A stretch of 64,000 nucleotides of DNA, taken from the NCBI RefSeq assembly GCF_019331695.1, contig NZ_JAHBBI010000001.1:310001-374000 (forward strand). The letters run 5' to 3'. Made by a program: the position numbers and the translations under genes. Under the pieces are notes generated by a model. It worked only from the letters and a program-made list of their open reading frames with translations. It was not told where the DNA came from and ran no database searches. This document shows, piece by piece, positions 17,346 to 28,218 of the stretch (positions are counted from its first letter, which is position 1; every line of letters starts with the position of its first letter). This DNA comes from Bifidobacterium pluvialisilvae. GTDB lineage: Bacteria > Actinomycetota > Actinomycetes > Actinomycetales > Bifidobacteriaceae.

Positions 17346-18575
17346 ATGGAGCGTATGAGTGTGGAAGTGCCCGATTCAGCCGAACTGCTGCGTTTGCAGC
17401 CGACGGTGCGTTACGATTCGACGGACGACCGTTTCCGAGGGGGAAGCCGTCATCTTTCCGCGGTGCTCCCCGCCGTGTCGTCCGCCATCGGGCATCCCAT
17501 GCCGACCCCCCTGCACCCCGATCCGGACCGGACCCGCGACGAGCTTGGGCTTCCGGACGCATCCAGCGCCATCGTCGTGCTCATCGACGGACTGGGGTTC
17601 TGGAACCTCGCCATGCGCCGCGGCCATGCGCGGTACCTGCGTTCCCTGATGGGCGACTCCGCCAACGCCCATCCCATCGCCACCTGCTATCCGAGCACCA
17701 CGGTCGCCGCGATGAGCACGTTCGGCACGGGGACCTGCCCCGGGCTCACCGCCATGACCGGATACACGCAGCTGAATCCGGAGACCGGCCAGATCTGCCA
17801 GCTCATCCAGTTCAAGGAGGCCATGGAGCCGGAGCGTCTGCAGACCCAGCCGACGATATTCGAGCGTCTGACCGCCGAACAGGTGCGTGTGACATCCTCG
17901 GGACTGCCGAAATTCGCCTCGTCGCCATTGACGAGGGCGGCGTTCCGCGGCGCCGACTACATCCCCAACGTCCATCCCAAGGACCGGGTCATGGCCGCCT
18001 GCGCGGCGGCGCGCACACCCGGACTGACCTACCTGTACATCCGCGACGCGGACAAGACCGGCCATAACTACGGATGGAACTCCGACAAGTGGATCGGCGC
18101 CTTCGAACGCATCGACGCCCAGCTGAACATGCTCCGGCGCAACGCGCCCAGAGGGACGCTGATCGTCATCGTCGCCGACCACGGCATGATCGCCACCGAC
18201 CCGGCGCAGCGCATCGACATCGCCGCCGAACCGGACCTGGCCCGGGGCGTGGCCGCCGTGGGCGGCGAGCCCCGCGCCGTCATGCTGTATGCGGCCCCGG
18301 GGGAGGACCCGGAATCCATAACACGGCGCTGGCGCGACCGCTTGGGGGAACGCGCCCTCGTGCGCACCCGCGATCAGGCCATCGCCGACGGCGTCTACGG
18401 ACCGGTCGCCGACCGCGTACGGCCCATGCTCGGCGACGTACTGGTCAGCGCGGCCGACCGTGTCACCATCGTCGACTCCCGCATCCAGAGCGACAAGGCC
18501 ACCCGGCTGCCATCGGTTCATGGATCGCAGACGAGCGTTGAGATGGACATCCCCTTCCTCATCGACGTCGCCTAG
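17346..18575 (+). CDS. alkaline-phosphatase-superfamily phosphodiesterase/nucleotide pyrophosphatase
   Basis: A 409-residue metal-dependent hydrolase of the type I phosphodiesterase/nucleotide pyrophosphatase family. The first metal ligand lies in VVLIDGLGFWNL, the nucleophile is the Thr in CYPSTTVAAMSTFGTG, and further ligands sit in YIRDADKTGHNYGW and VIVADHGMI. No signal peptide is visible, so a cytosolic or loosely associated protein is likely. The start is uncertain: ATG 17346 has AGGTGG four nt upstream, ATG 17355 is also possible, and a TTG at 17325 extends the frame. It is divergent from parC, with about 80 bp between them. The substrate (nucleotide, phosphodiester or phosphonate) cannot be read from sequence. 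Confidence 0.82.
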   Translation: MERMSVEVPDSAELLRLQPTVRYDSTDDRFRGGSRHLSAVLPAVSSAIGHPMPTPLHPDPDRTRDELGLPDASSAIVVLIDGLGFWNLAMRRGHARYLRSLMGDSANAHPIATCYPSTTVAAMSTFGTGTCPGLTAMTGYTQLNPETGQICQLIQFKEAMEPERLQTQPTIFERLTAEQVRVTSSGLPKFASSPLTRAAFRGADYIPNVHPKDRVMAACAAARTPGLTYLYIRDADKTGHNYGWNSDKWIGAFERIDAQLNMLRRNAPRGTLIVIVADHGMIATDPAQRIDIAAEPDLARGVAAVGGEPRAVMLYAAPGEDPESITRRWRDRLGERALVRTRDQAIADGVYGPVADRVRPMLGDVLVSAADRVTIVDSRIQSDKATRLPSVHGSQTSVEMDIPFLIDVA

Positions 18576-18620
18576 CCACGCCGGCGTCGTGGCGCCGCCA
18601 TCCCGGGGTGGGCCTCCGGG

Positions 18621-19655
18621 TCATTCCCCGAACAGGATCTCGTCCCAGCTGGGCACCGCCGAACGACGGGACCTGCGCTTCTGCCGACCCCCGTCCGATT
18701 CATCCCTGCCGTCCTCGTCGTCGTCCGGGACCAGCGGCTTGACGTCGCCTGCCGCGTCGGTCCGGGGCTTCGGCTCCTTCGGTTCCTTCGGCGTCTTGCC
18801 GTACAGCCAATCATCCGCGCCGTCGGCCTTGCCGGCGTTCCGGTCCGCGGGATGGGGAGGCAGGTCGGGTTTGGGGCGGGGCGAGGCCGCCTCCTTGCGT
18901 CCCGGCAGCGGCACCGTGGGGGTCGAGGAGTCCCGTGCGGCCGCATCGGAACCCCGGGATTCCACTATATGGACATCATTGGTGTGCGTCGGCGAACCCT
19001 CCTGAACGGGGAACGGGCCGAACCGGTCGTCAAGCGTATTCTGTCCGGAGGCGGGGTCGAAATCCGATGACTTCAGCAGCTTGCGCGCCGTGGAGTTCAT
19101 GGGCGTGACGGAATTGTCGCGCATGTCCCACGACCACTCCGCCTTGATGGTGCGTCCGGCCGCCTCGAAGGTGGCATGGATGTGCCACGGCTCCCGCTTG
19201 TTGCGCGTGGCCTGCCACGTCACCGAATCCATGGAGACGTGCGCCGCCCGCAACGACGTCCCGATGACGTCGGACACCTTGCGGTTCCGCGGGGCGCCAG
19301 GCATGGGAGACGAGAAGAACTGGTTGACCGCATACCGCTTCTCCGTCTCGATGGGTTGCGCGAACCGGCGCACGAGCGCCTCGCTCAGCCCGTATTCGCC
19401 GGCGATCTCCCCGGTCGTATGACCGGCGCGGATCATGGACTGGATCGTCGAGATGGGAATCGTGGCGCTCGCCTGCGGATTGGGCTTGCCCTCGTTCTCC
19501 TCTTTGATCTGCTTGCTGGCGAGAATGCCCTGCTCAAGCCGGTCGTCGACGTGCACGGCGAACTGCCGCCCCTCGAGGGAGAACACCAGATCGCCGCGTT
19601 CGTTGACCTTCTCGAAATGCGCTGCTTTGAGCGTTTCGTTCGACATATGTGGCAC
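18621..19655 (-). CDS. sepH: septation protein SepH (DUF3071)
   Basis: A 344-residue protein whose N-terminal half is the DUF3071 domain of SepH, an actinobacterial protein known in Streptomyces and mycobacteria to bind FtsZ and promote Z-ring assembly. The domain spans about residues 15-200, with the helix-turn-helix-like TIQSMIRAGHTTGEIAGEY and the conserved segment FEAAGRTIKAEWSWDMRD. The remaining 140 residues are rich in Pro, Lys, Asp and Glu, probably disordered, and end with a conserved-looking SRRSAVPSWDEILFGE. GTG at 19655 and ATG at 19646 are both possible starts. GGAAG lies closer to the GTG. It is divergent from the DUF4193 gene. Confidence 0.88.
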   Translation of the reverse strand: MPHMSNETLKAAHFEKVNERGDLVFSLEGRQFAVHVDDRLEQGILASKQIKEENEGKPNPQASATIPISTIQSMIRAGHTTGEIAGEYGLSEALVRRFAQPIETEKRYAVNQFFSSPMPGAPRNRKVSDVIGTSLRAAHVSMDSVTWQATRNKREPWHIHATFEAAGRTIKAEWSWDMRDNSVTPMNSTARKLLKSSDFDPASGQNTLDDRFGPFPVQEGSPTHTNDVHIVESRGSDAAARDSSTPTVPLPGRKEAASPRPKPDLPPHPADRNAGKADGADDWLYGKTPKEPKEPKPRTDAAGDVKPLVPDDDEDGRDESDGGRQKRRSRRSAVPSWDEILFGE

Positions 19656-19708
19656 CCGACTTCCGAAAAAATTATCAATTACTTCTATTGTGCCCCACGT
19701 GTCGAATT

Positions 19709-19735
19709 TTGCGGGTATTTGAAATCGTGTATCCT
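19709..19735 (+). promoter_or_regulatory. possible promoter of DUF4193-dut
   Basis: TATCCT (19730-19735) is a fair -10 hexamer, with TTGCGG (19709-19714) 15 bp upstream as a short-spaced -35. It lies 45 nt before the DUF4193 start codon in the intergenic region shared with sepH. Confidence 0.3.
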
Positions 19736-19780
19736 ATGGCGCAGAACACGACACCATTTTTCGGGAAAAGAGGTTCTCAC

Positions 19781-20077
19781 ATGGCACAGGATTACGATTC
19801 CCCCAGGAGCAAGGACGAGGACGAGGAGTCCATCGAGGCCCTGGGAAAGAACTCACGGCAGAATCAGGCGGGAGACATCGACGACGATGAGAACGCCATC
19901 GCCGAGGACTACGAGCTGCCCGGCGCCGATCTGAGCAATGAGGACTCCTCCGTCACCGTCATTCCCATGCAGGGCGACGAATTCGTCTGCTCCGAGTGCT
20001 TCCTCGTCAAGCACCGCAGCCAGCTCGCGTACACCACCGCCGATGGCGACCCCGTCTGCGAGGAGTGCGCCGGCTGA
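19781..20077 (+). CDS. DUF4193 family small zinc-ribbon-like protein
   Basis: A 98-residue acidic protein matching the actinobacterial DUF4193 family, whose biochemical role is not established. The first 60 residues are strongly acidic ([35 protein letters not shown]). The C-terminal 40 residues carry CSEC and CEEC, separated by about 22 residues, a likely zinc-binding ribbon. AGAGG lies about 8 nt before the ATG. Its stop is separated by one base from the dut start, so the two genes are co-transcribed, the common arrangement in this phylum. Confidence 0.85.
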   Translation: MAQDYDSPRSKDEDEESIEALGKNSRQNQAGDIDDDENAIAEDYELPGADLSNEDSSVTVIPMQGDEFVCSECFLVKHRSQLAYTTADGDPVCEECAG

Positions 20078-20078
20078 C

Positions 20079-20552
20079 ATGGCATACGACGAAGCATATG
20101 ATGGGCCGGAGAACGTCGAGGTCCTGGTCCGGTCGCTGGACGGTTCCCCGGTGAGGCTGTGCTATGCGCATGCCGGCGACGCGGGGGCGGACCTCGTGAC
20201 CACCGAGCGCGTGGAGCTCAGGCCGTTCCAGCGTGCGTTGGTCCCCACGGGCCTGGCCATCGCATTGCCCAGTGGATATGTGGGTCTGGTGCATCCACGG
20301 TCCGGACTCGCCGTCAAACGGGGCGTGACCGTGCTCAACGCGCCGGGCACGATAGACGCCGGATACCGCGGCGAGATCAAGGTGCCGCTCATCAACCTCG
20401 ACCCGGAGCACGACGTCGTCTTCGAGCCGGGGGACCGCATCGCCCAGCTGGTGATTCAGCGATACGTCGAGGCGCGGTTCGTCGAGGCAGAACGGTTGCC
20501 CGGCTCCGACAGGGCGGAACGGGGATTCGGCTCCACCGGCGTCGAATCCTGA
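20079..20552 (+). CDS. dut: dUTP diphosphatase (dUTPase)
   Basis: A 157-residue trimeric-type dUTPase that hydrolyses dUTP to dUMP and pyrophosphate, preventing uracil incorporation and supplying dTMP synthesis. All five motifs are present: I in [10 protein letters not shown] in [15 protein letters not shown] in [18 protein letters not shown] in [11 protein letters not shown], and V in [10 protein letters not shown] near the C-terminus. The catalytic Asp is in GTIDAGYRG. It follows the DUF4193 gene with one base between. AGGAG lies about 13 nt upstream inside that gene, so translational coupling is likely. Confidence 0.95.
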   Translation: MAYDEAYDGPENVEVLVRSLDGSPVRLCYAHAGDAGADLVTTERVELRPFQRALVPTGLAIALPSGYVGLVHPRSGLAVKRGVTVLNAPGTIDAGYRGEIKVPLINLDPEHDVVFEPGDRIAQLVIQRYVEARFVEAERLPGSDRAERGFGSTGVES

Positions 20553-20577
20553 ACGGGGCGTCTACAACGTCTACAAT
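20551..20577 (+). promoter_or_regulatory. promoter of rel
   Basis: TACAAT (20572-20577) is a good -10 hexamer. The best -35 is CTGAAC at 20549-20554, 17 bp upstream, overlapping the dut stop. A short direct repeat, TCTACAA, sits at 20561-20567 and 20570-20576. The expected start is about 30 nt before the rel ATG. Confidence 0.5.
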
Positions 20578-20614
20578 AGGCAGCACCAATGGGGTAGGGA
20601 GAGGAAAGCGAAGC

Positions 20615-22945
20615 ATGGGCGTGCATACCACTGACAAGCCGAAGGACGTCTCCGCACACGAGCTCGGATGCGAGATCAGCACGGATCCGCTGAACCCGTT
20701 GCTGCCGATATGGCAGATGTGCGAGCTGCATCATCCCGGCGAGGACCTGTCGATACTCCAGCGCGCCTACGACCGTGCGGTCGTGCAGCATGCGCCGCAG
20801 CGGCGCAAGTCCGGCGAGCCGTACATCATCCATCCTCTTGCGGTGGCGCAGATCCTCGCCGATCTGGGCATGGGGCCGCTGGTCGTGGCGGCCGGGCTCC
20901 TGCACGACACCGTGGAGGACACCGACTACACGCTCGACCAGTGCCGCAAGGAGTTCGGCGACACCGTGGCGGGACTCGTCGACGGCGTCACCAAGCTCTC
21001 CAAGATGGACTACGGCGACTCGGCCCAGGCCGAGACCATCCGCAAGATGGTCGTGGCCATGAGCCGCGACGTGCGAGTGCTCGTCGTCAAGCTCGCCGAC
21101 CGCGTGCACAACGCCCGCACGTGGCGGTACGTGAAGACCTCCAGCGCCCAGCGCAAGGCCCGAGAGACCCTCGACGTCTACGCCCCGTTGGCGAACAGGC
21201 TCGGCATGAACGCCATCAAGACCGAGCTCGAGGAGCTGAGCTTCAAAGTGCTCTATCCGAAGATCTACAACGAGATCGTGGTGCTCGTGGCCCGTCGCGC
21301 CGGCCAGCGCGAGGTGTATCTCAAGCAGATTCTCGAAGAGGTCAACGCCGACCTCAGGAAGCAGGGCGTCAAGGCCTACGTGACCGGCCGGCCGAAGGAC
21401 TACTTCAGCATCTATCAGAAGATGATCGTGCGCGGGCACGATTTCGAGAACATCTACGATCTGGTGGGCGTGCGCATCATCGTCGACTCGATTCGCGACT
21501 GCTATGCCGCGCTCGGCGCCGTGCACGCGCGATGGAACCCGGTGCCCGGCAGGTTCAAGGACTACATCGCCATGCCGAAGCTCAACATGTACCAGTCGCT
21601 GCACACCACGGTGGTCGGCCCCGGTGGCAAGCCCGTGGAGATTCAGATTCGTACGTGGGACATGCATCGTCGCGCCGAATTCGGCATCGCGGCCCACTGG
21701 AAGTACAAGGAGAACGGTCAGGCGGGGCGTGCGCTGTCATCGCCCGACAAGGCGGACCGTCAGCGCGAGCAGGACGGCGAATACCGAGAGCTTTCCGAGG
21801 CCGACAACCTCAAGTGGATCCAGCAGCTGGCCGACTGGACCAGCGAGACGCCCGACTCCAACGAGTTCCTCGGCTCCCTCAAGCAGGACCTCGGCTCGGC
21901 CGAGGTGTACGTGTTCACGCCGAAGGGCAAGATCGTGTCGCTGCCCGCGGCCGCCACGCCCGTCGACTTCGCCTACGCCGTGCACACCGAGGTCGGCCAC
22001 CGCACCATGGGCGCCCGCGTCAACGGCCGGCTCGTGCCGCTCGACACCAAGCTCGACAACGGCGACACCGTCGAGATCCTCACCTCGAAGTCCGACACCG
22101 CCGGCCCCTCGCGCGACTGGCTCAGCTTCGTGAAAAGCCCCAAGGCGCGCAACAAGATCCGCCAGTGGTTCAGCAAGGAGCGCCGCAGCGAGGCCATCGA
22201 GGAGGGGCGCGAGGAGCTGACGCGCGCCATGCGCAAGCGCAACATGCCCATCTCCACGCTGCTGACCCCCGAGGCGCTGATTGGCGTGGCCGAGGAGCTC
22301 AACTACCCGGACCCGAACGCCGTGTTCGCCGCCATCGGCGAGGGTCAGGTCTCCACGCAGAACGTCATCTCCCGTCTGGTCAAGGACGTCGGCCCCGCCG
22401 AGGTCGACGACGAGGTGGAGCAGGAGGCGCTGCCGCTGCAGCGCGTGCGCAACGTGGACGCCGCCCCCGGCGTCTCCGTCAAGGGCGTGGACAACATCTG
22501 GGTCAAGCTCGCCAAATGCTGCATGCCGGTGCCCGGCGACGCCATCATCGGCTTCATCACCCGCGCGCAGGGCGTATCGGTGCATCGCGCCGACTGCCAG
22601 AACCTCATCGACCTCAAGAAGCACCAGCCCGACCGCATCGTCGACGTCTCATGGACCAACGCGAACGGCACGTTCCTCGTGAAGATCCAGGTGGAGGCGC
22701 TCGACCGTCCGCACCTGTTGTCGGACGTCACGAGGATGCTCTCCGACCACGGCGTGAACATCATCTCCGGCTCCATCGCCACCGGCGACGACCGCGTGGC
22801 CACGAGCCAGTTCGTCTTCGAGATGGCCGACCCGCAGCATCTGACCACGCTGCTGGCCGCCGTGCGCAAGATCGACGGCGTGTTCGACTGCTACCGCATC
22901 ACCGGTGCCAAGGACAGCGCCGAACCCAAGCTGCGGCACATGTGA
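20615..22945 (+). CDS. rel: bifunctional (p)ppGpp synthetase/hydrolase (RelA/SpoT)
   Basis: A 776-residue long RSH protein that makes and degrades the alarmone (p)ppGpp in response to amino-acid starvation. The N-terminal HD hydrolase domain is complete, with IIHPLAVAQILADLG and the metal motif LLHDTVEDT, so hydrolase activity is expected. The synthetase domain follows (GRPKDYFSIYQKM, DLVGVRIIVD, YQSLHTTVVGPGGKPVEIQI). Then come the TGS domain (VYVFTPKGKIVSLPAAATPV), a zinc-finger region (KLAKCCMPVPGDAIIGF) and a C-terminal ACT domain (VKIQVEALDRPHLLSDVTRM). GAGAGGA lies about 8 nt before the ATG. An ORF-free repeat region follows. Confidence 0.95.
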   Translation: MGVHTTDKPKDVSAHELGCEISTDPLNPLLPIWQMCELHHPGEDLSILQRAYDRAVVQHAPQRRKSGEPYIIHPLAVAQILADLGMGPLVVAAGLLHDTVEDTDYTLDQCRKEFGDTVAGLVDGVTKLSKMDYGDSAQAETIRKMVVAMSRDVRVLVVKLADRVHNARTWRYVKTSSAQRKARETLDVYAPLANRLGMNAIKTELEELSFKVLYPKIYNEIVVLVARRAGQREVYLKQILEEVNADLRKQGVKAYVTGRPKDYFSIYQKMIVRGHDFENIYDLVGVRIIVDSIRDCYAALGAVHARWNPVPGRFKDYIAMPKLNMYQSLHTTVVGPGGKPVEIQIRTWDMHRRAEFGIAAHWKYKENGQAGRALSSPDKADRQREQDGEYRELSEADNLKWIQQLADWTSETPDSNEFLGSLKQDLGSAEVYVFTPKGKIVSLPAAATPVDFAYAVHTEVGHRTMGARVNGRLVPLDTKLDNGDTVEILTSKSDTAGPSRDWLSFVKSPKARNKIRQWFSKERRSEAIEEGREELTRAMRKRNMPISTLLTPEALIGVAEELNYPDPNAVFAAIGEGQVSTQNVISRLVKDVGPAEVDDEVEQEALPLQRVRNVDAAPGVSVKGVDNIWVKLAKCCMPVPGDAIIGFITRAQGVSVHRADCQNLIDLKKHQPDRIVDVSWTNANGTFLVKIQVEALDRPHLLSDVTRMLSDHGVNIISGSIATGDDRVATSQFVFEMADPQHLTTLLAAVRKIDGVFDCYRITGAKDSAEPKLRHM

Positions 22946-22967
22946 TGCGAGGATATACCGAATCCAC

Positions 22968-23074
22968 TTTGTCATCCTGAGCGGAGTCCGTGAGGACGAA
23001 GTCGAAGGATCTTGTCCGCGTCTTGGATTCGTGCCGAGATCCTTCGACTCGCTCCGCTCGCTCAGGATGACAAA
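22968..23074. repeat. long imperfect hairpin repeat downstream of rel
   Basis: TTTGTCATCCTGAGC (22968-22982) pairs with GCTCAGGATGACAAA (23060-23074), and inside it GTCGAAGGATCT (23001-23012) pairs with AGATCCTTCGAC (23037-23048). The pattern 'TCATCCTGAGCGGAG..GTCGAAGGATCT' is a familiar dispersed intergenic element in several bacterial genomes. It probably is a non-autonomous repeat. Other copies in this genome cannot be checked here. Confidence 0.7.
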
Positions 23075-23080
23075 CAGGGG

Positions 23081-23155
23081 CGTTCGCTCAGGATGACAGG
23101 GGGTGCTCACCCAGAATAACAGGGGTACTCACCCAGAATGACAGGGGAGCGCCCG
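23081..23155 (+). repeat. degenerate tandem repeats attached to the hairpin element
   Basis: Three imperfect units of about 21-22 bp follow the hairpin. They share GCTCA followed by GATGACAGGGG or the variant CCCAGAATRACAGGGG. They look like decayed copies of the hairpin's right arm. The units abut with no unique spacers, so this is not a CRISPR array. Confidence 0.6.
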
Positions 23156-23202
23156 ATGGGGGAGAATGCTCCGCAGTATTGTTGAGACCACGGCAACAAG
23201 GC

Positions 23203-23244
23203 AAAGGGGCCGGCGCACGGTTTACATCGTGCGCCGGCCCCTTT
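23203..23244 (-). terminator. strong terminator for the DUF349 gene (possibly bidirectional)
   Basis: A perfect 17-bp stem (AAAGGGGCCGGCGCACG and its complement) with an 8-nt loop. On the minus strand it lies 22 nt after the DUF349 stop. The A/T-rich ends of the stem give short U runs in both directions, so it can also stop readthrough from rel. Confidence 0.85.
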
Positions 23245-23265
23245 GGGATATCCGCGGGAGGAAAA

Positions 23266-24663
23266 TCACTTCACCGCGTTGAGCCACTGCTCCTTGGTGG
23301 CCTTCTCGGCCTCGAGCGCGGCCTTCTTCTTCGGGTCGCCTTCGGCGGCGATCTTCTCATCAAGCTCGGCGAGCTGGGCGGTGAGCTGCTCCTCGAAGCT
23401 GGACTTGCGGGCGTCGGTCTCCGGATCGGACTTCGTCCACTCGGCGTCCTCGACGGCCTTGATCTGCTTCTCCACGTCGTCCAGACGGCTTTCGATGCGG
23501 TGCACGTCGCCGCGCGGCACGAAGCCGATCTCGTCCCACTCGTCCTGGATCTTGCTCAGGGCCTGACGGGCGGCCTTGGCGGCCTTCACGTCCTTGACGG
23601 GCAACAGGGCCTCGGCCTTCTTGAGCAGCTCCTCCTTCTTGGCGAGGTTCTCCTTCTCGTCGGAGCTGATCTGGTCGCGGTCGGCCTGACGGGCGTTGAA
23701 GAACGTGTCGGCGGCCTCGCGGAAACGACCCCACAGGGCGTCGTCGTCGTTGCGTCCGGCGCGGCCGGCCTTCTTCCAGCGGTCCATCAGCTCGTTGAAC
23801 TTGCGCGAGGTGGCCACCCACTCGGTCGAATCCTTGATGGCGTTGGCCTCCTCGATGATGGCCTCCTTGGCGCGCTTGGCCTGTGCGCGCTCGGCGTCAC
23901 GGTTCTGCGCCCACTTGCGGCGGGACTGGTTGAACGTGGTGCGGGCGGCGGAGAACCGCTTCCACAGCGCGTCGGCCTGCGTCTTGTCGATGCGCACGCT
24001 GGTGCGCTGATGCGTCTGCCACTCGTCGAACAGCGCACGGAACTTGTCGGCGGTGGAACGCCAGTTCGTCTTGTCGCCCAGCGAGGCGGCCAGCGCCTCG
24101 GCCTTCTCCACGATGGCGGTGCGCTCCTCGACGGCCTTGGCCACGGCGGCCTTGCGGGCGGCGGCCAGCTCCTCCTTCTTGGCGGCGCCCGCGGCCTTGA
24201 GCTCCTCGAACTGCGTCTTGAGCGAGGCGACGTCGCCCACGACCGGCGGATTGTCGACCTCCTGCTCCAGCAGCTTCAGCGACTCGTCGATCTCGTGGGG
24301 CTTGATGCCCGCGGACTTCAGACGCGTCGCCAGGAAGTCCAGCTTCGCCTTGAGGTCGAGGAAGCGCGTCGCGTACAGCTTGAGCGCCTCGGACTTGTCG
24401 GCGTCGGCGAACTGGCCGACCTCGCGTTCGGCGTCGCCGTCCTTGACGAACACGGTACCGTCGTCGGCGACGCGCCCGAAGGCCTCGGCCTTGGCGATGT
24501 CCTCGTCGGAATAGGTGCTCTTCACCACCGTGACCTTGGGGGCCTTCCTGGCGAAGGCCGCCGGTGACGGCGCGTGCGGTTTCGGCGTCGCCTTGGGTCG
24601 TGCAGCGGCCTTAGCTGCTGCTGCGGATACGTTCTCGGGTGTGGTTGCAGTCTCGTCCGACAT
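23266..24663 (-). CDS. DUF349 domain-containing protein
   Basis: A 465-residue, highly charged, mostly helical protein built from DUF349 repeats. Each repeat contains a Trp-rich helix such as WRSTADKFRALFDEWQTH and WVATSRKFNELMDRWKKAGR, and short coiled-coil stretches join them. The first 45 residues are Ala/Pro/Lys-rich and probably disordered. The biochemical role of DUF349 proteins is not firmly established in bacteria. The frame extends upstream to 24927, but ATG 24663 has AAGGAG at the right distance on the minus strand. It is divergent from hisS, with under 90 bp for both promoters. Confidence 0.85.
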   Translation of the reverse strand: MSDETATTPENVSAAAAKAAARPKATPKPHAPSPAAFARKAPKVTVVKSTYSDEDIAKAEAFGRVADDGTVFVKDGDAEREVGQFADADKSEALKLYATRFLDLKAKLDFLATRLKSAGIKPHEIDESLKLLEQEVDNPPVVGDVASLKTQFEELKAAGAAKKEELAAARKAAVAKAVEERTAIVEKAEALAASLGDKTNWRSTADKFRALFDEWQTHQRTSVRIDKTQADALWKRFSAARTTFNQSRRKWAQNRDAERAQAKRAKEAIIEEANAIKDSTEWVATSRKFNELMDRWKKAGRAGRNDDDALWGRFREAADTFFNARQADRDQISSDEKENLAKKEELLKKAEALLPVKDVKAAKAARQALSKIQDEWDEIGFVPRGDVHRIESRLDDVEKQIKAVEDAEWTKSDPETDARKSSFEEQLTAQLAELDEKIAAEGDPKKKAALEAEKATKEQWLNAVK

Positions 24664-24737
24664 GGCCAGCTCCTTGTGTTCTTGCGTGAGAGAGATGGGA
24701 AGAACCATGAAAGCCACGGTTTTTCCACAACTAGACC

Positions 24738-24743
24738 TATTAT
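24738..24743 (+). promoter_or_regulatory. -10 element of hisS, implying a leaderless transcript
   Basis: TATTAT (24738-24743) lies eight bases before the GTG at 24752, where transcription would be expected to begin. No ribosome-binding site precedes that GTG. Similar spacing is seen at three other genes in this window. Confidence 0.4.
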
Positions 24744-24751
24744 ATGGACTC

Positions 24752-26137
24752 GTGGCAAAAGGTGCATCATTATCAGGTTTCCCGGAGTGGCTTCCCGAAG
24801 AACGGGTCGTCGAACAGCAGGCTATCGACACGCTCCGCAGGATTTTCGAACTCAACGGGTTCCTCGGCATCGAGACGAGGGCGGTGGAACAGGGCTCCAG
24901 CCTCCTGAAGAAGGGCGAGACCAGCAAGGAGATCTACCTGCTGTCCCGTCTGCAGGAGGTCGGCAAGGAGAACGACACGCCCATCGAGGACCGTCTCGGT
25001 CTGCATTTCGACCTTACCGTGCCGCTGAGCCGGTACGTCGTCGAGCACTCCGGAGACGTCGTGTTCCCGTTCAAGCGCTGGCAGATCCAGAAGGTCTGGC
25101 GCGGCGAGCGTCCGCAGGAGGGTCGTTTCCGCGAGTTCATCCAGGCCGACATCGACGTGGTCGGCAACGGCGATCTGCCGTCCCATTATGAGGTGGAGCT
25201 GCCGCTCGTCATGGTCTCCGCGCTCGAGGCCCTGCGCGAGTTCGGCCTGCCCAAGGCGACCGTCCACGCCAACAACCGTAAGCTTTCCGAAGGCTTCTAC
25301 CGCGGTCTCGGCCTCACCGACATCGAGGGCGTGCTGCGCGAGATCGACAAGCTCGACAAGATCGGCGCCGACGAGGTGGCCAAGCTGCTCGTCAGCGAAT
25401 GCGGCGCCAGCGAATCCCAGGCTGCGGCGTGCCTCGAGCTCGCCGGCCTGAGCGCGGCCACCGGCGAGGAGCTGGGGGAGCGCTTCCGCGAACTGTGCGC
25501 CAGGCACGGCATCGAAGAGTCCTCCGAGGCCTACCAGCTGGCGAACGAGGGGCTCGCCACGCTCGCGATGATCGTCGACGAGGCCGCCCGCATCCGTCCG
25601 GGCGCCGTCGTGGCCGACCTCAAGATCGCCCGCGGACTCGACTACTACACCGGCTCCGTCTACGAGACGTTCCTCGATGGCGCGGCATCGCTCGGCTCCA
25701 TCTGCTCCGGAGGACGCTACGACAACCTCGCCACCCAGGGCAAGAAGAAGTACCCGGGCGTGGGCCTGTCCATCGGCCTGTCCCGTCTCGTCTCCTACAT
25801 GCTGCACACCGCGGGCGCCAAGGCAAGCCGCCAGTCGCCGGCCGCCGTGCTCGTGGCCGTGTGGAACGAGGACGAACGCAGCCAGGCCAACCGCATCGCC
25901 GAGTCCCTGCGCTCCCGCGGCATCGCCGCCGACGTGGCCCCCACCGCGGCCAAGCTCGGCAAGCAGATCAAATACGCCGACAAGCTGGGCATCCCCTACG
26001 TGTGGTTCCCCGGCCAGGACGGCGCCGACGACGAGGTGAAGAACATCGTCTCCGGCGACCAGACCAAGGCCGACGCCTCGACGTGGCGGCCGGATGCGCA
26101 GGTCGCCGAGCAGACCGTCGAGTACGGCGGAAAGTGA
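24752..26137 (+). CDS. hisS: histidyl-tRNA synthetase
   Basis: A 461-residue class II aminoacyl-tRNA synthetase that charges tRNA-His. Visible landmarks are motif 2 ([20 protein letters not shown]), the histidine-specific segments [16 protein letters not shown] and [11 protein letters not shown], motif 3 ([12 protein letters not shown]), and a C-terminal HGTP anticodon-binding domain. The GTG at 24752 gives the N-terminus [20 protein letters not shown]. An in-frame ATG at 24707 would add 15 residues, but they look non-conserved and run across the -10 element. aspS follows after 82 nt, an arrangement common in actinobacteria. No T-box leader is visible. Confidence 0.93.
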   Translation: MAKGASLSGFPEWLPEERVVEQQAIDTLRRIFELNGFLGIETRAVEQGSSLLKKGETSKEIYLLSRLQEVGKENDTPIEDRLGLHFDLTVPLSRYVVEHSGDVVFPFKRWQIQKVWRGERPQEGRFREFIQADIDVVGNGDLPSHYEVELPLVMVSALEALREFGLPKATVHANNRKLSEGFYRGLGLTDIEGVLREIDKLDKIGADEVAKLLVSECGASESQAAACLELAGLSAATGEELGERFRELCARHGIEESSEAYQLANEGLATLAMIVDEAARIRPGAVVADLKIARGLDYYTGSVYETFLDGAASLGSICSGGRYDNLATQGKKKYPGVGLSIGLSRLVSYMLHTAGAKASRQSPAAVLVAVWNEDERSQANRIAESLRSRGIAADVAPTAAKLGKQIKYADKLGIPYVWFPGQDGADDEVKNIVSGDQTKADASTWRPDAQVAEQTVEYGGK

Positions 26138-26176
26138 CGGCTCACAATCCGTTACCGCCCCACGTCGGCGATTCGA

Positions 26177-26182
26177 TATAAT
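26177..26182 (+). promoter_or_regulatory. -10 element of aspS
   Basis: A consensus TATAAT, 37 nt before the aspS ATG, in the 82-bp gap after hisS. No good -35 lies 16-18 bp upstream. It would allow transcription of aspS independent of hisS. Confidence 0.5.
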
Positions 26183-26219
26183 ACGTGAGATTTCAATCCA
26201 TGGAAGGAATAGAGGCACA

Positions 26220-28018
<1,799 letters not shown>

Positions 28019-28019
<1 letters not shown>

Positions 28020-28125
28020 TGAAGACCGATTGATGGAGCGTCAGCGGCGTCATTGCAGACTTCGACGTACTGTTGTACGCCTTCGTCTGCATTCCTTGCT
28101 GCCGCACGCATCAATCGGTCTTCAT
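28019..28125. repeat. 107-bp compound inverted repeat after aspS
   Basis: A perfect 17-bp inverted repeat (ATGAAGACCGATTGATG at 28019-28035 and its complement at 28109-28125) encloses further nested pairs: GCGGC/GCCGC, TGCAGAC/GTCTGCA (28054-28060, 28085-28091) and CGTAC/GTACG (28066-28070, 28075-28079). The outer arm begins at the last base of the aspS stop codon. The structure is far longer than a normal terminator and could be a repetitive element or a structured RNA. Confidence 0.65.
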
Positions 28126-28145
28126 CGGGGGAATTTTCCCGATTG

Positions 28146-28178
28146 AAAGGGCGGAACCTATGTGGGTTCCGCCCTTTT
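28146..28178 (+). terminator. aspS terminator
   Basis: A perfect 13-bp stem (AAAGGGCGGAACC and GGTTCCGCCCTTT) with a 6-nt loop followed by TTTT at its base, 20 nt after the compound inverted repeat. This is a canonical rho-independent terminator. Confidence 0.88.
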
Positions 28179-28218
28179 CCGTTGGATTGCGTACTTGCGA
28201 TTTGCCGGACCGGAGGAT

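Larger units (their letters stand above)
22946..23265. other. intergenic region between rel and the DUF349 gene
   Basis: These 320 bases hold the hairpin repeat, its tandem derivatives and one strong terminator. I see no credible open frame, tRNA or promoter beyond those. Confidence 0.6.

Noticed and set aside
23081-23155. A possible CRISPR array in the tandem repeats
   Set aside because: The units abut without unique spacers, are imperfect and number only about three, and no cas genes are near.
24664-24751. A T-box leader for hisS
   Set aside because: The region between the divergent genes is under 90 bp, has no T-box sequence or antiterminator and contains the -10 element close to the start codon.
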